This document shows, piece by piece, positions 26,739-35,484 of a stretch of 64,000 bases of DNA. Source of the DNA: Ignavibacteriales bacterium (GTDB lineage: Bacteria; Bacteroidota; Ignavibacteria; Tepidaquicellales; Tepidaquicellaceae); NCBI GenBank assembly GCA_020635255.1, contig JACKAC010000002.1, positions 744,001-808,000 on the forward strand, read 5' to 3'. The first letter of the stretch is position 1. The number at the start of each line of letters is the position of its first letter. A program made the position numbers and the translations under genes. The notes below the pieces were generated by a model that was not told where the DNA came from, ran no database searches, and saw only the letters and a list, made by a program, of their open reading frames with translations.

Positions 26739-27305
26739 CCATCTTTTCATAAATTCATTAAAGTCCTTTAGCTGACGGGTGGCTAGTATTAACTGGTCAC
26801 CCTTGGCTTTTTCCTCTGTCGGGTAATCCGGGTATACCCTCTGCCCGTCCGGGTAGTAGAGGTTTTCGGGGAAATTGAACACGAGAAGCATCGGCTCCTC
26901 TTTATTATACTCCTCCCCCAGGTATGAGAAGAAACTTCCCTGTATCATAAACTTCCTCTCACCCTGCCTGCATAGATACACTTTCTCGAAAGTCTGGCCG
27001 TTCCCTTTTAATATCCACGCGTACTGAAAAAACGCCCGTATAATGTCCTCGTGGCTGTTGTCCTTTATGTCCTGCAGACTAAAATCGATTACTTTAGAGT
27101 TAACATAATAATCATACCTTACCGATATCTGCAGACCGTCGTTCCGCCCGTCCATCGTGACTACCTGGTTGGCGGGTATCTGGAGTGTAAAATAATTATA
27201 AAAATATATTGCTCCGCCTATTATTCCAATAAGCGGTAATATCCACAATATATTTGTTAATATTCTTTTTGGGAGGGATTTCTTTATTTGAGGAGCAGCG
27301 GGCAT
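26727..27305 (-). CDS. Hypothetical membrane-anchored protein
   Basis: 192 residues with one transmembrane helix near the N-terminus (ILTNILWILPLIGIIGGAIYF), so the remaining 150 residues lie outside the cytoplasm or are anchored there. The exported part is mixed alpha/beta (VRYDYYVNSKVIDF, FRQYAWIL-like, QGERKFMIQGSFFSYLG). I do not recognise it. It begins immediately after the pssA stop, the last gene of the purC-psd-pssA group. Confidence 0.65.
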   Translation of the reverse strand: MPAAPQIKKSLPKRILTNILWILPLIGIIGGAIYFYNYFTLQIPANQVVTMDGRNDGLQISVRYDYYVNSKVIDFSLQDIKDNSHEDIIRAFFQYAWILKGNGQTFEKVYLCRQGERKFMIQGSFFSYLGEEYNKEEPMLLVFNFPENLYYPDGQRVYPDYPTEEKAKGDQLILATRQLKDFNEFMKRWMYE

Positions 27306-28082
27306 CTATTTTTCCTTTTCTGTTTCCAGTGTGTCTTCCTCCAGCTCTACTTCCTCATCACCGTCCTCTTTCTTTGTAAAAATGCTCACGAACTTCCGGA
27401 ATATTCCCGTGCTTATTATAAACAGAAACACAGAGAACGAAGCCTCACCCTTGGTGATTATTATCAAAAATACTGCCAGGAAGAAAATTATGAACTTTGC
27501 CGGGTTGGCTTTTATAGCGCGCCTGTTAAATTGCGGGAATGTGTCGTACTTAAATGTACTTACCATCAGCAAGGGGAGCGCTATTACCAGCGTGAACATC
27601 ACGATCGTGCTTAACTGTGTAGTAAAGATCTTGTTGTGATAAAATAATACGTATGTGACCAGCGTGCCTGCAGAAACCGGTGTTGGGATCCCGCTGAACA
27701 TCTTCTTTTCCTCATCCTCTTTCGTCGTGACGTTGAATTTTGCCAGTCGTATGATCGCGAATATCATCGGTAGCGAAGCGAAGAATATTCCAAGCAGTCC
27801 CAGTTTGTCAAAAAAAACCTGGTAAACTATCACGCTTGGTGCCATGCCAAAGGTTACTACGTCTGCCAGTGAATCCACCTCTATACCGAACCTGCTCGTC
27901 GTTTTAAACAATCTTGCTATCAGACCGTCCAGCGCGTCGCACGCCATCCCAAAGAATATATAGTAGCATGCCGCATCTATATTCCCGTCGATGGCATTTG
28001 CAATTGCAAGAAACCCAAAGAACGCGTTGCCCAGTGTAAATAAACTTGGTATTATACTTATTGTCTGCTTTACTTTACCCAT
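27306..28082 (-). CDS. pssA: CDP-diacylglycerol--serine O-phosphatidyltransferase
   Basis: 258 residues, a polytopic membrane enzyme. The CDP-alcohol transferase signature is complete: ACDALDGLIARLFKTTSRFG, then VDSLADVV. It joins CDP-diacylglycerol and serine to phosphatidylserine. The gene lies next to psd, whose product decarboxylates phosphatidylserine to phosphatidylethanolamine. A C-terminal acidic tail (DGDEEVELEEDTLE) is present. Length is normal for the short bacterial PssA. Confidence 0.92.
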   Translation of the reverse strand: MGKVKQTISIIPSLFTLGNAFFGFLAIANAIDGNIDAACYYIFFGMACDALDGLIARLFKTTSRFGIEVDSLADVVTFGMAPSVIVYQVFFDKLGLLGIFFASLPMIFAIIRLAKFNVTTKEDEEKKMFSGIPTPVSAGTLVTYVLFYHNKIFTTQLSTIVMFTLVIALPLLMVSTFKYDTFPQFNRRAIKANPAKFIIFFLAVFLIIITKGEASFSVFLFIISTGIFRKFVSIFTKKEDGDEEVELEEDTLETEKEK

Positions 28083-28091
28083 TTAATCGTT

Positions 28092-28760
28092 TTATAATTC
28101 ACAAATAATTGTCTTACCGGCTGTCACCCTGTCACCCTCACTCACGAAGATCTTCGCCTCCGGTCTGAATAGTATGTCAACGCGCGAGCCGAATTTTATC
28201 ATGCCGAACTTCTCGCCCTTTGTTACCTGGTCACCGCCGTGAAGGCGGTAAATTATCCTGCGCGCGACAAATCCCGCTATCTGCTTAAATACGACCTGCT
28301 TCCCTGTAGGCGTTTTAATCCCGATCTCGCTCCGCTCATTATTCTCAGACGATTTATGGTCGAATGCCACGAGGTATTTGCCCGGGATGTACTTTACGAA
28401 GTTTACCATGCCGGAGACCGGTATTGTATTCACATGCACGTCGAGCGGGGAGAGAAAAATACTGATCATCTTCAGCTTCTCGCCCGGCGGGAACGGGTTC
28501 TCATCCTTATTTTCGATGTCCATAATACGTACCACCTTGCCGTCAGCCGGCGAGATAAGCGTATCTTCCGTGATATTGTCCGGCAGTTTGCGTACCGGGT
28601 CGCGGAAAAAATATAGAACGAACGCAATCAATAAAACCGATAATACGAGCAGTGCGATCTTTAGCCAGAGTATTGGCACCAGGAACGCGCCCAGGTCTAT
28701 CAGCACCGTCACTATGAGAAAGAAACGTATTGTACCTTTTCCGTATGGTGTAAACCGCAT
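28092..28760 (-). CDS. psd: Phosphatidylserine decarboxylase (short, archaetidylserine-type)
   Basis: 222 residues with two N-terminal membrane helices. ISPADGKVV, PLDVHVNTIPVSG and AFDHKSSENNER are family motifs. The self-cleavage site is the GS in MIKFGSRVDI near residue 188, from which the pyruvoyl cofactor would form. Short Psd proteins of this kind decarboxylate phosphatidylserine. The ATG shares one base with the purC stop (TAATG), so the two are coupled although their pathways differ. Confidence 0.92.
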   Translation of the reverse strand: MRFTPYGKGTIRFFLIVTVLIDLGAFLVPILWLKIALLVLSVLLIAFVLYFFRDPVRKLPDNITEDTLISPADGKVVRIMDIENKDENPFPPGEKLKMISIFLSPLDVHVNTIPVSGMVNFVKYIPGKYLVAFDHKSSENNERSEIGIKTPTGKQVVFKQIAGFVARRIIYRLHGGDQVTKGEKFGMIKFGSRVDILFRPEAKIFVSEGDRVTAGKTIICEL

Positions 28761-29467
28761 TACTTACTTATCCTGTTATAAATTTCCCAATACGCGTCCT
28801 CGACTCCGCCCAGGTCGAAACGGAACCTGTCCTTATCGAGCTTTTTGTGTGTATCTTTGTCCCACAGACGGCACGTATCCGGCGATATTTCGTCGGCGAG
28901 GATTATATTCCCGTCAGCATCCTTTCCAAATTCCAATTTAAAATCCACCAATAAAATTCCTCTCTCATCGAAAAACCTGCTCAAAAGCTCGTTTATTTTG
29001 TATGTCAGCTCGTTTATCTTTTCCAGGTCGCTGTCGTCCGCGAGCCCCATCTCCCTGATGTGAGCGGGTGTAAATAGCGGATCGCCGAGCGCGTCATCTT
29101 TAAAATAATACTCAATGATGGGGGAGCTGAGCTTTTTGCCCTCCTCCATTCCGTATCTTTTTACCAGGCTTCCCGCCGCATAGTTCCTGCACACGACCTC
29201 TACTTTTATTATGTCCACCCTTTTCACGTACATCTCGTTATCCGATATCTTTTCTATGAAGTGCGTCGGGATACCGCCACTGCCGAGATATTCATATATA
29301 ATAGTGGTGATTTTATTATTCAGAACACCCTTATCCTTTATCTGTCCCGTTTTCTGAGCGTTGAATGCCGTCGCGTCATCCTTGAATTCCTGCAGTAAAA
29401 CACCCTCTTTACCCTCGATAGTGTAAAGCTTCTTGGCTTTTCCCTCGTAAATTAGTTCTTTATTCAT
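28760..29467 (-). CDS. purC: Phosphoribosylaminoimidazole-succinocarboxamide synthase (SAICAR synthase)
   Basis: 235 residues, normal length for the bacterial enzyme. YEGKAKKLY at the N-terminus, DDATAFN, NRNYAAGSLVKRYG-type segment, and DFKLEFG followed by LADEISPDTCRLWD are diagnostic. It adds aspartate to CAIR in purine synthesis. It is the first gene of a group with psd, pssA and a membrane protein. It is divergent from the MORN-like gene, with 108 nt between them. Confidence 0.95.
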   Translation of the reverse strand: MNKELIYEGKAKKLYTIEGKEGVLLQEFKDDATAFNAQKTGQIKDKGVLNNKITTIIYEYLGSGGIPTHFIEKISDNEMYVKRVDIIKVEVVCRNYAAGSLVKRYGMEEGKKLSSPIIEYYFKDDALGDPLFTPAHIREMGLADDSDLEKINELTYKINELLSRFFDERGILLVDFKLEFGKDADGNIILADEISPDTCRLWDKDTHKKLDKDRFRFDLGGVEDAYWEIYNRISK

Positions 29468-29575
29468 TTTTTAAACCTTATAGGTTAACTTTCTAATAAT
29501 TTAGCGAATTTGCGCAGTATATTCTATTGAATATAAAATACTGTAATTACTCTAAAAATTTAGTTAACTTCTTAC

Positions 29576-30811
29576 ATGACTACCAGGATCCTGCTAATAT
29601 TGATTCCCACTTTATTATTATCCAATTTATTTGCTTATTGCCAAAAAAGATCAGTCGATTCGGTTCAATATGAGGGCGAGTTTTATTATAAGGTTCCACG
29701 GTCGAAGTTCGATCGATTAAGCATAGGTGATATAAAGTCAGATTATGGATATTCAGACAATGAAAGCCTTCCTAATGGTAAATGGATCCAATTTTACAAT
29801 GAAGGAGATTACATCCCGGGGAGGATATTTAATTTACAAAACGATACTTTGAATGGGAATTATGTCGAAATATATGAAAACAGATTCGTTGCGGAAGAAG
29901 GAGCCTATTCGAATGGAAAAAAAACAGGTAAGTGGAAATACTGGTATCCCAATGGAGTGGTTAAAGAAGAAGGTTTTTATACCGAGGGTGAGGAAACTGG
30001 TGAATGGGAATCGTGGTATAGTGATGGTTCTTATAAGTATAAGGGTAAAAAAGGAATTCGTGTGGCGGAAAACGGATATGTGTTTAATATATATGTTGGA
30101 GCATGGAGGTGGTATTTTGCTAATGGCAAAATAAAGAATGAAGGGTATTATGATGACTTGGGATATGAAACTGGAAAATGGAAAAAGTATTATGAGAACG
30201 GACAGCTAAAACTTGAAGAGAATTATGTTAATGGAAAGCGCGAAGGAAATGCTATAAAGTATTACCCAAACGGACAATTTGAAAGTCGGTTTTTATATGA
30301 AAGAGGGAGCGGTTACTACTCTAAGTTAAAAGATTCAATATACACGGTCTATTATAACAATGGCCAGTTGAAAGAAAAAGGACCAATATATAATGGAATG
30401 CGGTTTGGTATATGGGAATCATGGTATGAAAATGGTCAGAAGAAGTCAAAAGGTAATTTTATATATAAGACATATACATTTTGTAGTACTGTACCAGTAG
30501 ATGAGGCTTATCTCTTAAAAGAGGGTGAATGGACTTACTGGTATCCTAATGGGAAAAAAATGGCGGAAGGTGAATATGGATTTGGTAAGACTAATATAGA
30601 AACTAATTGTGAAGGTGGTGCGGATATTACAACTTTCTATACAACGGATGATTGGGAATTTTGGGATGAGAATGGGAAAGAGGTAAGTAAAAAGTATTTA
30701 CTTGATAAAAATATTTGGGAAGAAGATCGCCAGCCTATGGATGGACTGCATTATATGTGGGAGCATTTTTTTGAAGAGGATTGGGAAGATTCCTTGCCTC
30801 CGGGTATGTAA
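29576..30811 (+). CDS. Secreted MORN/YwqK-like repeat protein
   Basis: 411 residues with a signal peptide (MTTRILLILIPTLLLSNLFAY). From about residue 60 it carries ten or so repeats with the pattern GxWxxWYxNGxxKxEGxY, the MORN-2/YwqK type. These repeats form beta-hairpin strips in other proteins, but their role in exported proteins is not known. It has no T9SS tail. Its base composition is AT-rich, unlike the genes after 34 kb. Confidence 0.8.
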   Translation: MTTRILLILIPTLLLSNLFAYCQKRSVDSVQYEGEFYYKVPRSKFDRLSIGDIKSDYGYSDNESLPNGKWIQFYNEGDYIPGRIFNLQNDTLNGNYVEIYENRFVAEEGAYSNGKKTGKWKYWYPNGVVKEEGFYTEGEETGEWESWYSDGSYKYKGKKGIRVAENGYVFNIYVGAWRWYFANGKIKNEGYYDDLGYETGKWKKYYENGQLKLEENYVNGKREGNAIKYYPNGQFESRFLYERGSGYYSKLKDSIYTVYYNNGQLKEKGPIYNGMRFGIWESWYENGQKKSKGNFIYKTYTFCSTVPVDEAYLLKEGEWTYWYPNGKKMAEGEYGFGKTNIETNCEGGADITTFYTTDDWEFWDENGKEVSKKYLLDKNIWEEDRQPMDGLHYMWEHFFEEDWEDSLPPGM

Positions 30812-30882
30812 AATCCTCGTGTTTCGTGCCCCTGTTGTTACTGGAAAATTTACCAAGCAAAAAACCCCGCTTCTTTTGTTCT

Positions 30883-30899
30883 CCCCTCCGACGGAGGGG
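30883..30899. repeat. GC-rich palindrome in an AT-rich intergenic region
   Basis: CCCCTCCG-A-CGGAGGGG is a perfect 8-bp palindrome, followed by GC-rich sequence to about 30928. Nothing nearby explains its composition, and it could be a member of a dispersed repeat family. Confidence 0.5.
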
Positions 30900-30978
30900 T
30901 ACGCCGTAGGTGGGGGGTGGGTTCCCAAAGAATAACTTATCTGAATCAATACAAAACTTAAAATTTTCCTCCAAAACA

Positions 30979-31005
30979 AAAAACCCCACTCATCGCGGGG
31001 TTTTT
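30979..31005. terminator. Bidirectional terminator between the MORN-like gene and rpsA
   Basis: AAAAACCCC and GGGGTTTTT form a 9-bp stem around a 9-nt loop, with T-runs on both strands. It lies 24 nt beyond the rpsA stop. Confidence 0.85.
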
Positions 31006-31028
31006 GTTCGTCAGTACGTTATTAATGT

Positions 31029-33071
31029 TTACTTTTGCTCTTCGCTCTTGTTCTCTTCGACAGGTTCCTCAGTCTTCTCCTCTGCCTTTTCTTCAGTTTT
31101 CTCCTCAGCTTTTACTTCAGTCTTTTCCTCGGCTTTTTCCTCTATAGGTGCTTCGTCCTTAACCTCGGCTTTAGGCTCTTCCTTCTTTGGTTCTTCCTTT
31201 GCTTTAGGTTTAGCTTCAGGCTTTACTTCTTCTTTCGGAGGATGATTTACTTCCGGTACGTCCTCGCCGATTATGTCTTCTATTCTAAAATCAACCTGCT
31301 CTTCTTCGAAGCTCCTTGTCTTTTCCTGTACGTCCTGTACGGAGAACTTCTTAGGCAGTTTGAATCTATCTATATATGCGTCGATATCGGACTGTTCCTT
31401 GTCTTTCAGGTATTCGATGACCGAGAGAACTATCTTCTTATTGTTCTTGTCGAACTCGATCACTTCCGCGTTCAGCTTGTCTCCGGGTTTGTAAAGCTCG
31501 CCGAAGTTTCTCACAGGACCTGTCGAGAGCTGTGAAGCCGGGATGAATGAGTCTATTACATCGGGAAGCTCCACGATGATACCTTTTTCTATAGGCTTTA
31601 CAACTTTTACTTCCGTTTCAGTTCCTATCTTGTACTTATCTTCCATCTTATCCCATGGGTTGTCTTCTAATTGCTTCCTGCCGAGCGATATTCTCTGGTT
31701 AGCAACATCCACACCGAGAATAACGACTTCGAGCTCTTCACCCATCTTTACGAATTCGTTCACGTCGAGTATCTTCTTTGTCCATGAGAGGTCGGAAATG
31801 TGAACCAGTCCGTCCACGCCTTCCTCCAGCTCGACGAATACGCCGAAGTCGGTGATGTTGCAGACTCTGCCCTTGTGCTTTGTGCCGACCGGGAATTTCT
31901 CCAGCAGGCTCTGCCACGGATTAGGAGTCAATTGCTTCATACCGAGAGAAAGTTTCCTGTTCTCGATGTCTATGTTCAGTATCTGCGCATCGACCATTTG
32001 CCCCATTGTTACCATCTGGCTTGGGTTGGTGATGTGCTGTGTCCATGACATTTCGCTGATGTGTATCAGACCTTCGATACCTTTTTCTATTTCTATGAAT
32101 GCGCCGTAGTCTGTGAGCGAAACAACCTTTCCGGAAACCTTGTCGCTGATCTTATACTTGGTTGCGATGTTTTCCCACGGATGTTTTTGAAGCTGTTTAA
32201 GCCCGAGATATACTCTTTCTTTTTCCCTGTCGAATTCCAGTACATAAACCTCTATGTCCTGGTCGAGATTTACTATATCGCTCGGGTGGTTTATCCTGCC
32301 CCATGAGAGGTCGGTTATGTGGATAAGACCGTCGAGTCCTCCAAGGTCTACGAATACGCCAAAGTCCGTAATTGCTTTTACGGTAGCTTTGAGAGTCATG
32401 CCCTTCTCGATTGTATCGAGGAGCTTCTCTCTCTGACCTGCCATCGCTTCTTCGATGAGAACCTTATGCGATACTATTATATTCTCGATCTGGTTGTTTA
32501 TCTTGATGATCTTAAATTCGAGCACCTTTCCAACGTAATCATCATAATCCCTGATTGGCTTTGTGTCGATCTGTGAACCCGGCAGGAATGCTGTCAGACC
32601 GTTAAGGTCGACAATAAATCCGCCCTTGATTCTCCTTACGCATTTTCCTTTTATGATCTCGCTGTTCTCGTGGATGCTTACTATCCTGTCCCACATCTTA
32701 ATAGAGTCGGCTTTCTTCTTGGATAGGATCAGCTGTCCTTCTTTGTCTTCGATCTTTTCGAGGAATATCTCTATCTCGCGTCCGATCTCCAGCTCACTCT
32801 GGTCGGAAAATTCGTTCACAGAAACCCGTCCGTCCGATTTGGAGCCGATGTCGATAAGCACGTCATCGCCATTGATGGCAACGATCCTGCCCTTTACCAG
32901 TTCGTTCTCCTTTATCTGGTTAAAGGTCTTTTCGTAGAGCTCCAGCATTTCCTGGTACTCTGCGTCGTCGTAATCTGTAGTTTTAAATTTAGTTGTTTTG
33001 ATTTCGTCTCGTAATGGTGTGTCCTTCGGTTGGTCGTCTGTTTTCTTTTCGATAATATCTTCTTCTGTCAA
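31029..33071 (-). CDS. rpsA: 30S ribosomal protein S1
   Basis: 680 residues. Six S1 domains can be traced, beginning ELVKGRIV, EIIKGKCV, MTLKATVKAITDFGVF, KVSGKVVSLTDYGAF, KHKGRVCNITDFGVF and TEVKVVKPIEKG. It is longer than the 557-residue E. coli protein because of about 65 low-complexity residues at the C-terminus, made of KAEEKTEE-type units. S1 binds mRNA on the small subunit. The start is TTG at 33071, supported by a perfect AGGAGGT 6 nt upstream. It follows cmk, as in many bacteria, with a structured 156-nt leader between them. Confidence 0.95.
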   Translation of the reverse strand: MTEEDIIEKKTDDQPKDTPLRDEIKTTKFKTTDYDDAEYQEMLELYEKTFNQIKENELVKGRIVAINGDDVLIDIGSKSDGRVSVNEFSDQSELEIGREIEIFLEKIEDKEGQLILSKKKADSIKMWDRIVSIHENSEIIKGKCVRRIKGGFIVDLNGLTAFLPGSQIDTKPIRDYDDYVGKVLEFKIIKINNQIENIIVSHKVLIEEAMAGQREKLLDTIEKGMTLKATVKAITDFGVFVDLGGLDGLIHITDLSWGRINHPSDIVNLDQDIEVYVLEFDREKERVYLGLKQLQKHPWENIATKYKISDKVSGKVVSLTDYGAFIEIEKGIEGLIHISEMSWTQHITNPSQMVTMGQMVDAQILNIDIENRKLSLGMKQLTPNPWQSLLEKFPVGTKHKGRVCNITDFGVFVELEEGVDGLVHISDLSWTKKILDVNEFVKMGEELEVVILGVDVANQRISLGRKQLEDNPWDKMEDKYKIGTETEVKVVKPIEKGIIVELPDVIDSFIPASQLSTGPVRNFGELYKPGDKLNAEVIEFDKNNKKIVLSVIEYLKDKEQSDIDAYIDRFKLPKKFSVQDVQEKTRSFEEEQVDFRIEDIIGEDVPEVNHPPKEEVKPEAKPKAKEEPKKEEPKAEVKDEAPIEEKAEEKTEVKAEEKTEEKAEEKTEEPVEENKSEEQK

Positions 33072-33142
33072 AATTGCACCTCCTGTCCCGTCCTCAATTT
33101 TAAGGTTATCCCTCCGGGTAAAAAGGGTTTATTTGTTTAATC

Positions 33143-33156
33143 CCGGCTTCCGCCGG
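33143..33156. other. GC-rich hairpin in the cmk-rpsA spacer
   Basis: CCGGC and GCCGG form a 5-bp stem. On the minus strand the loop reads GGAA, a GNRA-type tetraloop. On the plus strand it is followed by C and five T. Confidence 0.5.
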
Positions 33157-33176
33157 CTTTTTATAAAAAACTTGTC

Positions 33177-33220
33177 ATCCTGAACCTTGTGCCGGACTTG
33201 ATCCGGTATTGATTCAGGAT
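33177..33220. repeat. Nested inverted repeat, REP-like
   Basis: The outer arms ATCCTGAA and TTCAGGAT pair perfectly, and inside them CCGGA and TCCGG form a second perfect stem. The outer sequence resembles the TCATCCTGAA-type palindromic repeats that I know from many bacterial intergenic regions. It is the only copy I saw in this window. Confidence 0.6.
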
Positions 33221-33227
33221 CTAAACT

Positions 33228-33896
33228 TTAGTATTTATCCAGTTTGCAGATTATCTGCTTATACATGCAGTCGACCTGCTCTTCGATTATCATATTGGTT
33301 GTGTCTATCTCGATGGCGTCTTTAGCCTTTTTCAAAGGACTTTCTTTTCTATTGGTATCGATGCTGTCCCTCTTTTTAAGCTCGAGCACTATCTTCTCGA
33401 GCGGGATCCTCATACCCATGTCCCTGAAATCCTGCTGACGTCTTGCAGCGCGCGTTTTCAGATCGCAGACGAGAAAGAATTTTATGTCCGCGTTCGGAAA
33501 AACAACCGTTCCGATGTCTCTTCCGTCCATCACAACGCTGTTATCCTTTGCGTAATCCCTTTGTTTCTCGACCAGTATCTCGCGAACTTCTTTGATCTTG
33601 CTTACCGCGCTGACCTTGTTTGTTACATCGAGTGAACGTATCTCTTTGGTTACGTTCTGATCATTTAATAGAACTTCCTCCGGATCCAGCTTTATATCCG
33701 CGCCCCTGCTGAGATTTATGATCTCTTTTATGTTATTCTTGGGGTCGAAATTATTTTTTACTACCAGGTACGTGACCGCCCTGTACATCGCACCACTATC
33801 TATGTAAAGAGCTTTTAACTTATCTGCCAGTATTCTTGCTGAAGTACTTTTGCCGGTTCCCGAGGGTCCATCAATAGCTACTACAAAATTCCTCAT
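33228..33896 (-). CDS. cmk: (d)CMP kinase
   Basis: 222 residues. The Walker A motif is GPSGTGKST near residue 10. SGAMYRAVTYL, MDGRDIGTVVFPNADIKFFL and TRAARRQQDF are typical of bacterial Cmk, which phosphorylates CMP and dCMP. Length is normal. It stands upstream of rpsA, the usual pairing. About 270 nt, in which I see no gene, separate it from eno. Confidence 0.94.
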   Translation of the reverse strand: MRNFVVAIDGPSGTGKSTSARILADKLKALYIDSGAMYRAVTYLVVKNNFDPKNNIKEIINLSRGADIKLDPEEVLLNDQNVTKEIRSLDVTNKVSAVSKIKEVREILVEKQRDYAKDNSVVMDGRDIGTVVFPNADIKFFLVCDLKTRAARRQQDFRDMGMRIPLEKIVLELKKRDSIDTNRKESPLKKAKDAIEIDTTNMIIEEQVDCMYKQIICKLDKY

Positions 33897-34165
33897 TTAG
33901 ATCTTATGCTAGTAAATAGTTATGTCTTTTTCGCCTCTTTTTTGCCGAAAGCCTTAAATATCTTAAATTTAAATACTATTTACAAGTTAAAAAAAAGTAA
34001 GTTCGCTGTCGCTCGGACTCTTTTGGGGCAATTCAAGTACATGTTAAATCATTTCATTAGAAGATATGTGTGTGGTTTGGGTAGTATTTTCTGAATTGAT
34101 TTCCCTCACTTAATATATTATATTAAACATTCCATTTTTCAAAAATTTAGTCCAATCCTAACTAC

Positions 34166-35464
34166 ATGCCCGAAATTACCCAGATTCATTCACGAGAGAT
34201 ACTTGACTCCCGGGGAAACCCCACTTTAGAAGTAGATGTATTGCTGGAAACAGGAGCGTTTGGACGCGCTGCAGTTCCATCCGGTGCATCCACCGGTGAA
34301 CGAGAAGCGGTAGAGCTACGCGACGGCGATAAATCACGCTACCTCGGAAAAGGAGTCCTTAACGCAATCAATAATGTAAATACCACCATCGCCGAAAAAG
34401 TCATCGGCATGGATTCACTCGACCAGGTCGGAATAGATAACCTCATGATCGAGATGGACGGAACGGAATCCAAATCAAAGCTCGGCGCGAATGCCATACT
34501 CGGTGTTTCGCTCGCGGTAGCACACGCGTCCGCGCAGGACACGGGACAGTCATTGTACCGTTACATCGGCGGAACCAACGCGAGGACGCTCCCCGTACCG
34601 ATGATGAACATCATCAACGGCGGAAAGCACGCCGACAATAACGTCGACTTCCAGGAATTTATGATAGTGCCGGCGGGATTCGATTCATTCCGCGAAGCGT
34701 TACGCTGTGGTGCGGAAGTTTTCCATAATCTAAAGGACGTTCTCCACGGAAAGGGCTACAACACTGCTGTCGGCGACGAAGGCGGGTTCGCTCCGAACCT
34801 TAAATCGAATCAGGAAGCGGTAGAAGTCATCCTCGAAGCCATCACGAAAGCCGGCTACAAGCCCGGCGAGAACGTTTTCATTGCGCTCGATGTGGCATCC
34901 AGCGAGATGGTTACGAAAGATTCCGGCGGTAAATACGAGTTTTACAAATCCGGCATCCCGGCTAAGACCGCAGACGAGATGATTAAGATGTACGAGGAAA
35001 TGGTGAACAACTACCCGATAATAAGCATCGAAGACGGAATGGATGAGAATGACTGGGACGGCTGGAAAAGCATTACTACCGCGCTCGGCGAAAAAGTTCA
35101 GCTCGTGGGTGATGACCTCTTCGTAACGAATTCGAAGATCCTTGCCGAAGGTGTAAGCAAGGGCGTTGCCAATTCTATTCTAATTAAAGTGAACCAGATA
35201 GGCACGCTGACCGAAACTCTAAACGCTATCGAATACGCAAAGCGAAATCGCTATACATGCGTGATCAGCCACAGGAGCGGGGAGACGGAAGATACGACTA
35301 TCGCCGACATTGCCGTCGCGACTAACGCCGGACAGATAAAGACCGGTTCGCTCAGCAGGACCGACAGAATAGCAAAATTCAACCAGCTGTTAAGAATAGA
35401 GGAAAAGCTCGGCGCCGATGCCGTTTATCCCGGCAAAAAGGCATTCTACAGCATTAAACAATAA
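34166..35464 (+). CDS. eno: Enolase
   Basis: 432 residues, full length. SREILDSRGNPT at the N-terminus, GAxTGxxEAVELRDGDKSRYLGKG, GDEGGFAP, SIEDGMDENDWDGW, LVGDDLFVTN, and HRSGETEDTTIADIAVA are the substrate and metal-binding segments. It interconverts 2-phosphoglycerate and phosphoenolpyruvate in the cytoplasm. Codons are markedly richer in G and C than in the outer-membrane genes, which may reflect high expression. queA follows 20 nt later. Confidence 0.96.
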   Translation: MPEITQIHSREILDSRGNPTLEVDVLLETGAFGRAAVPSGASTGEREAVELRDGDKSRYLGKGVLNAINNVNTTIAEKVIGMDSLDQVGIDNLMIEMDGTESKSKLGANAILGVSLAVAHASAQDTGQSLYRYIGGTNARTLPVPMMNIINGGKHADNNVDFQEFMIVPAGFDSFREALRCGAEVFHNLKDVLHGKGYNTAVGDEGGFAPNLKSNQEAVEVILEAITKAGYKPGENVFIALDVASSEMVTKDSGGKYEFYKSGIPAKTADEMIKMYEEMVNNYPIISIEDGMDENDWDGWKSITTALGEKVQLVGDDLFVTNSKILAEGVSKGVANSILIKVNQIGTLTETLNAIEYAKRNRYTCVISHRSGETEDTTIADIAVATNAGQIKTGSLSRTDRIAKFNQLLRIEEKLGADAVYPGKKAFYSIKQ

Positions 35465-35484
35465 CCAGTCATCAAATCATATAA

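Noticed and set aside
28378..28941. 187-codon plus-strand frame
   Set aside because: It is antisense to psd and purC, both of which have full family motifs; the translated sequence has no domain or signal.
30979..31005. Possible CRISPR or riboswitch-like element among the short GC-rich repeats near 30.9 kb
   Set aside because: No regularly spaced repeats exist; the structure is a plain bidirectional terminator plus one palindrome.
31035..31535. 166-codon plus-strand frame rich in Leu and Phe
   Set aside because: It is the complement of the Lys/Glu repeat tail and last domain of rpsA, which explains its odd composition.
33906..34094. 62-codon frame upstream of eno
   Set aside because: No ribosome binding site, signal or domain; composition is that of spacer DNA.
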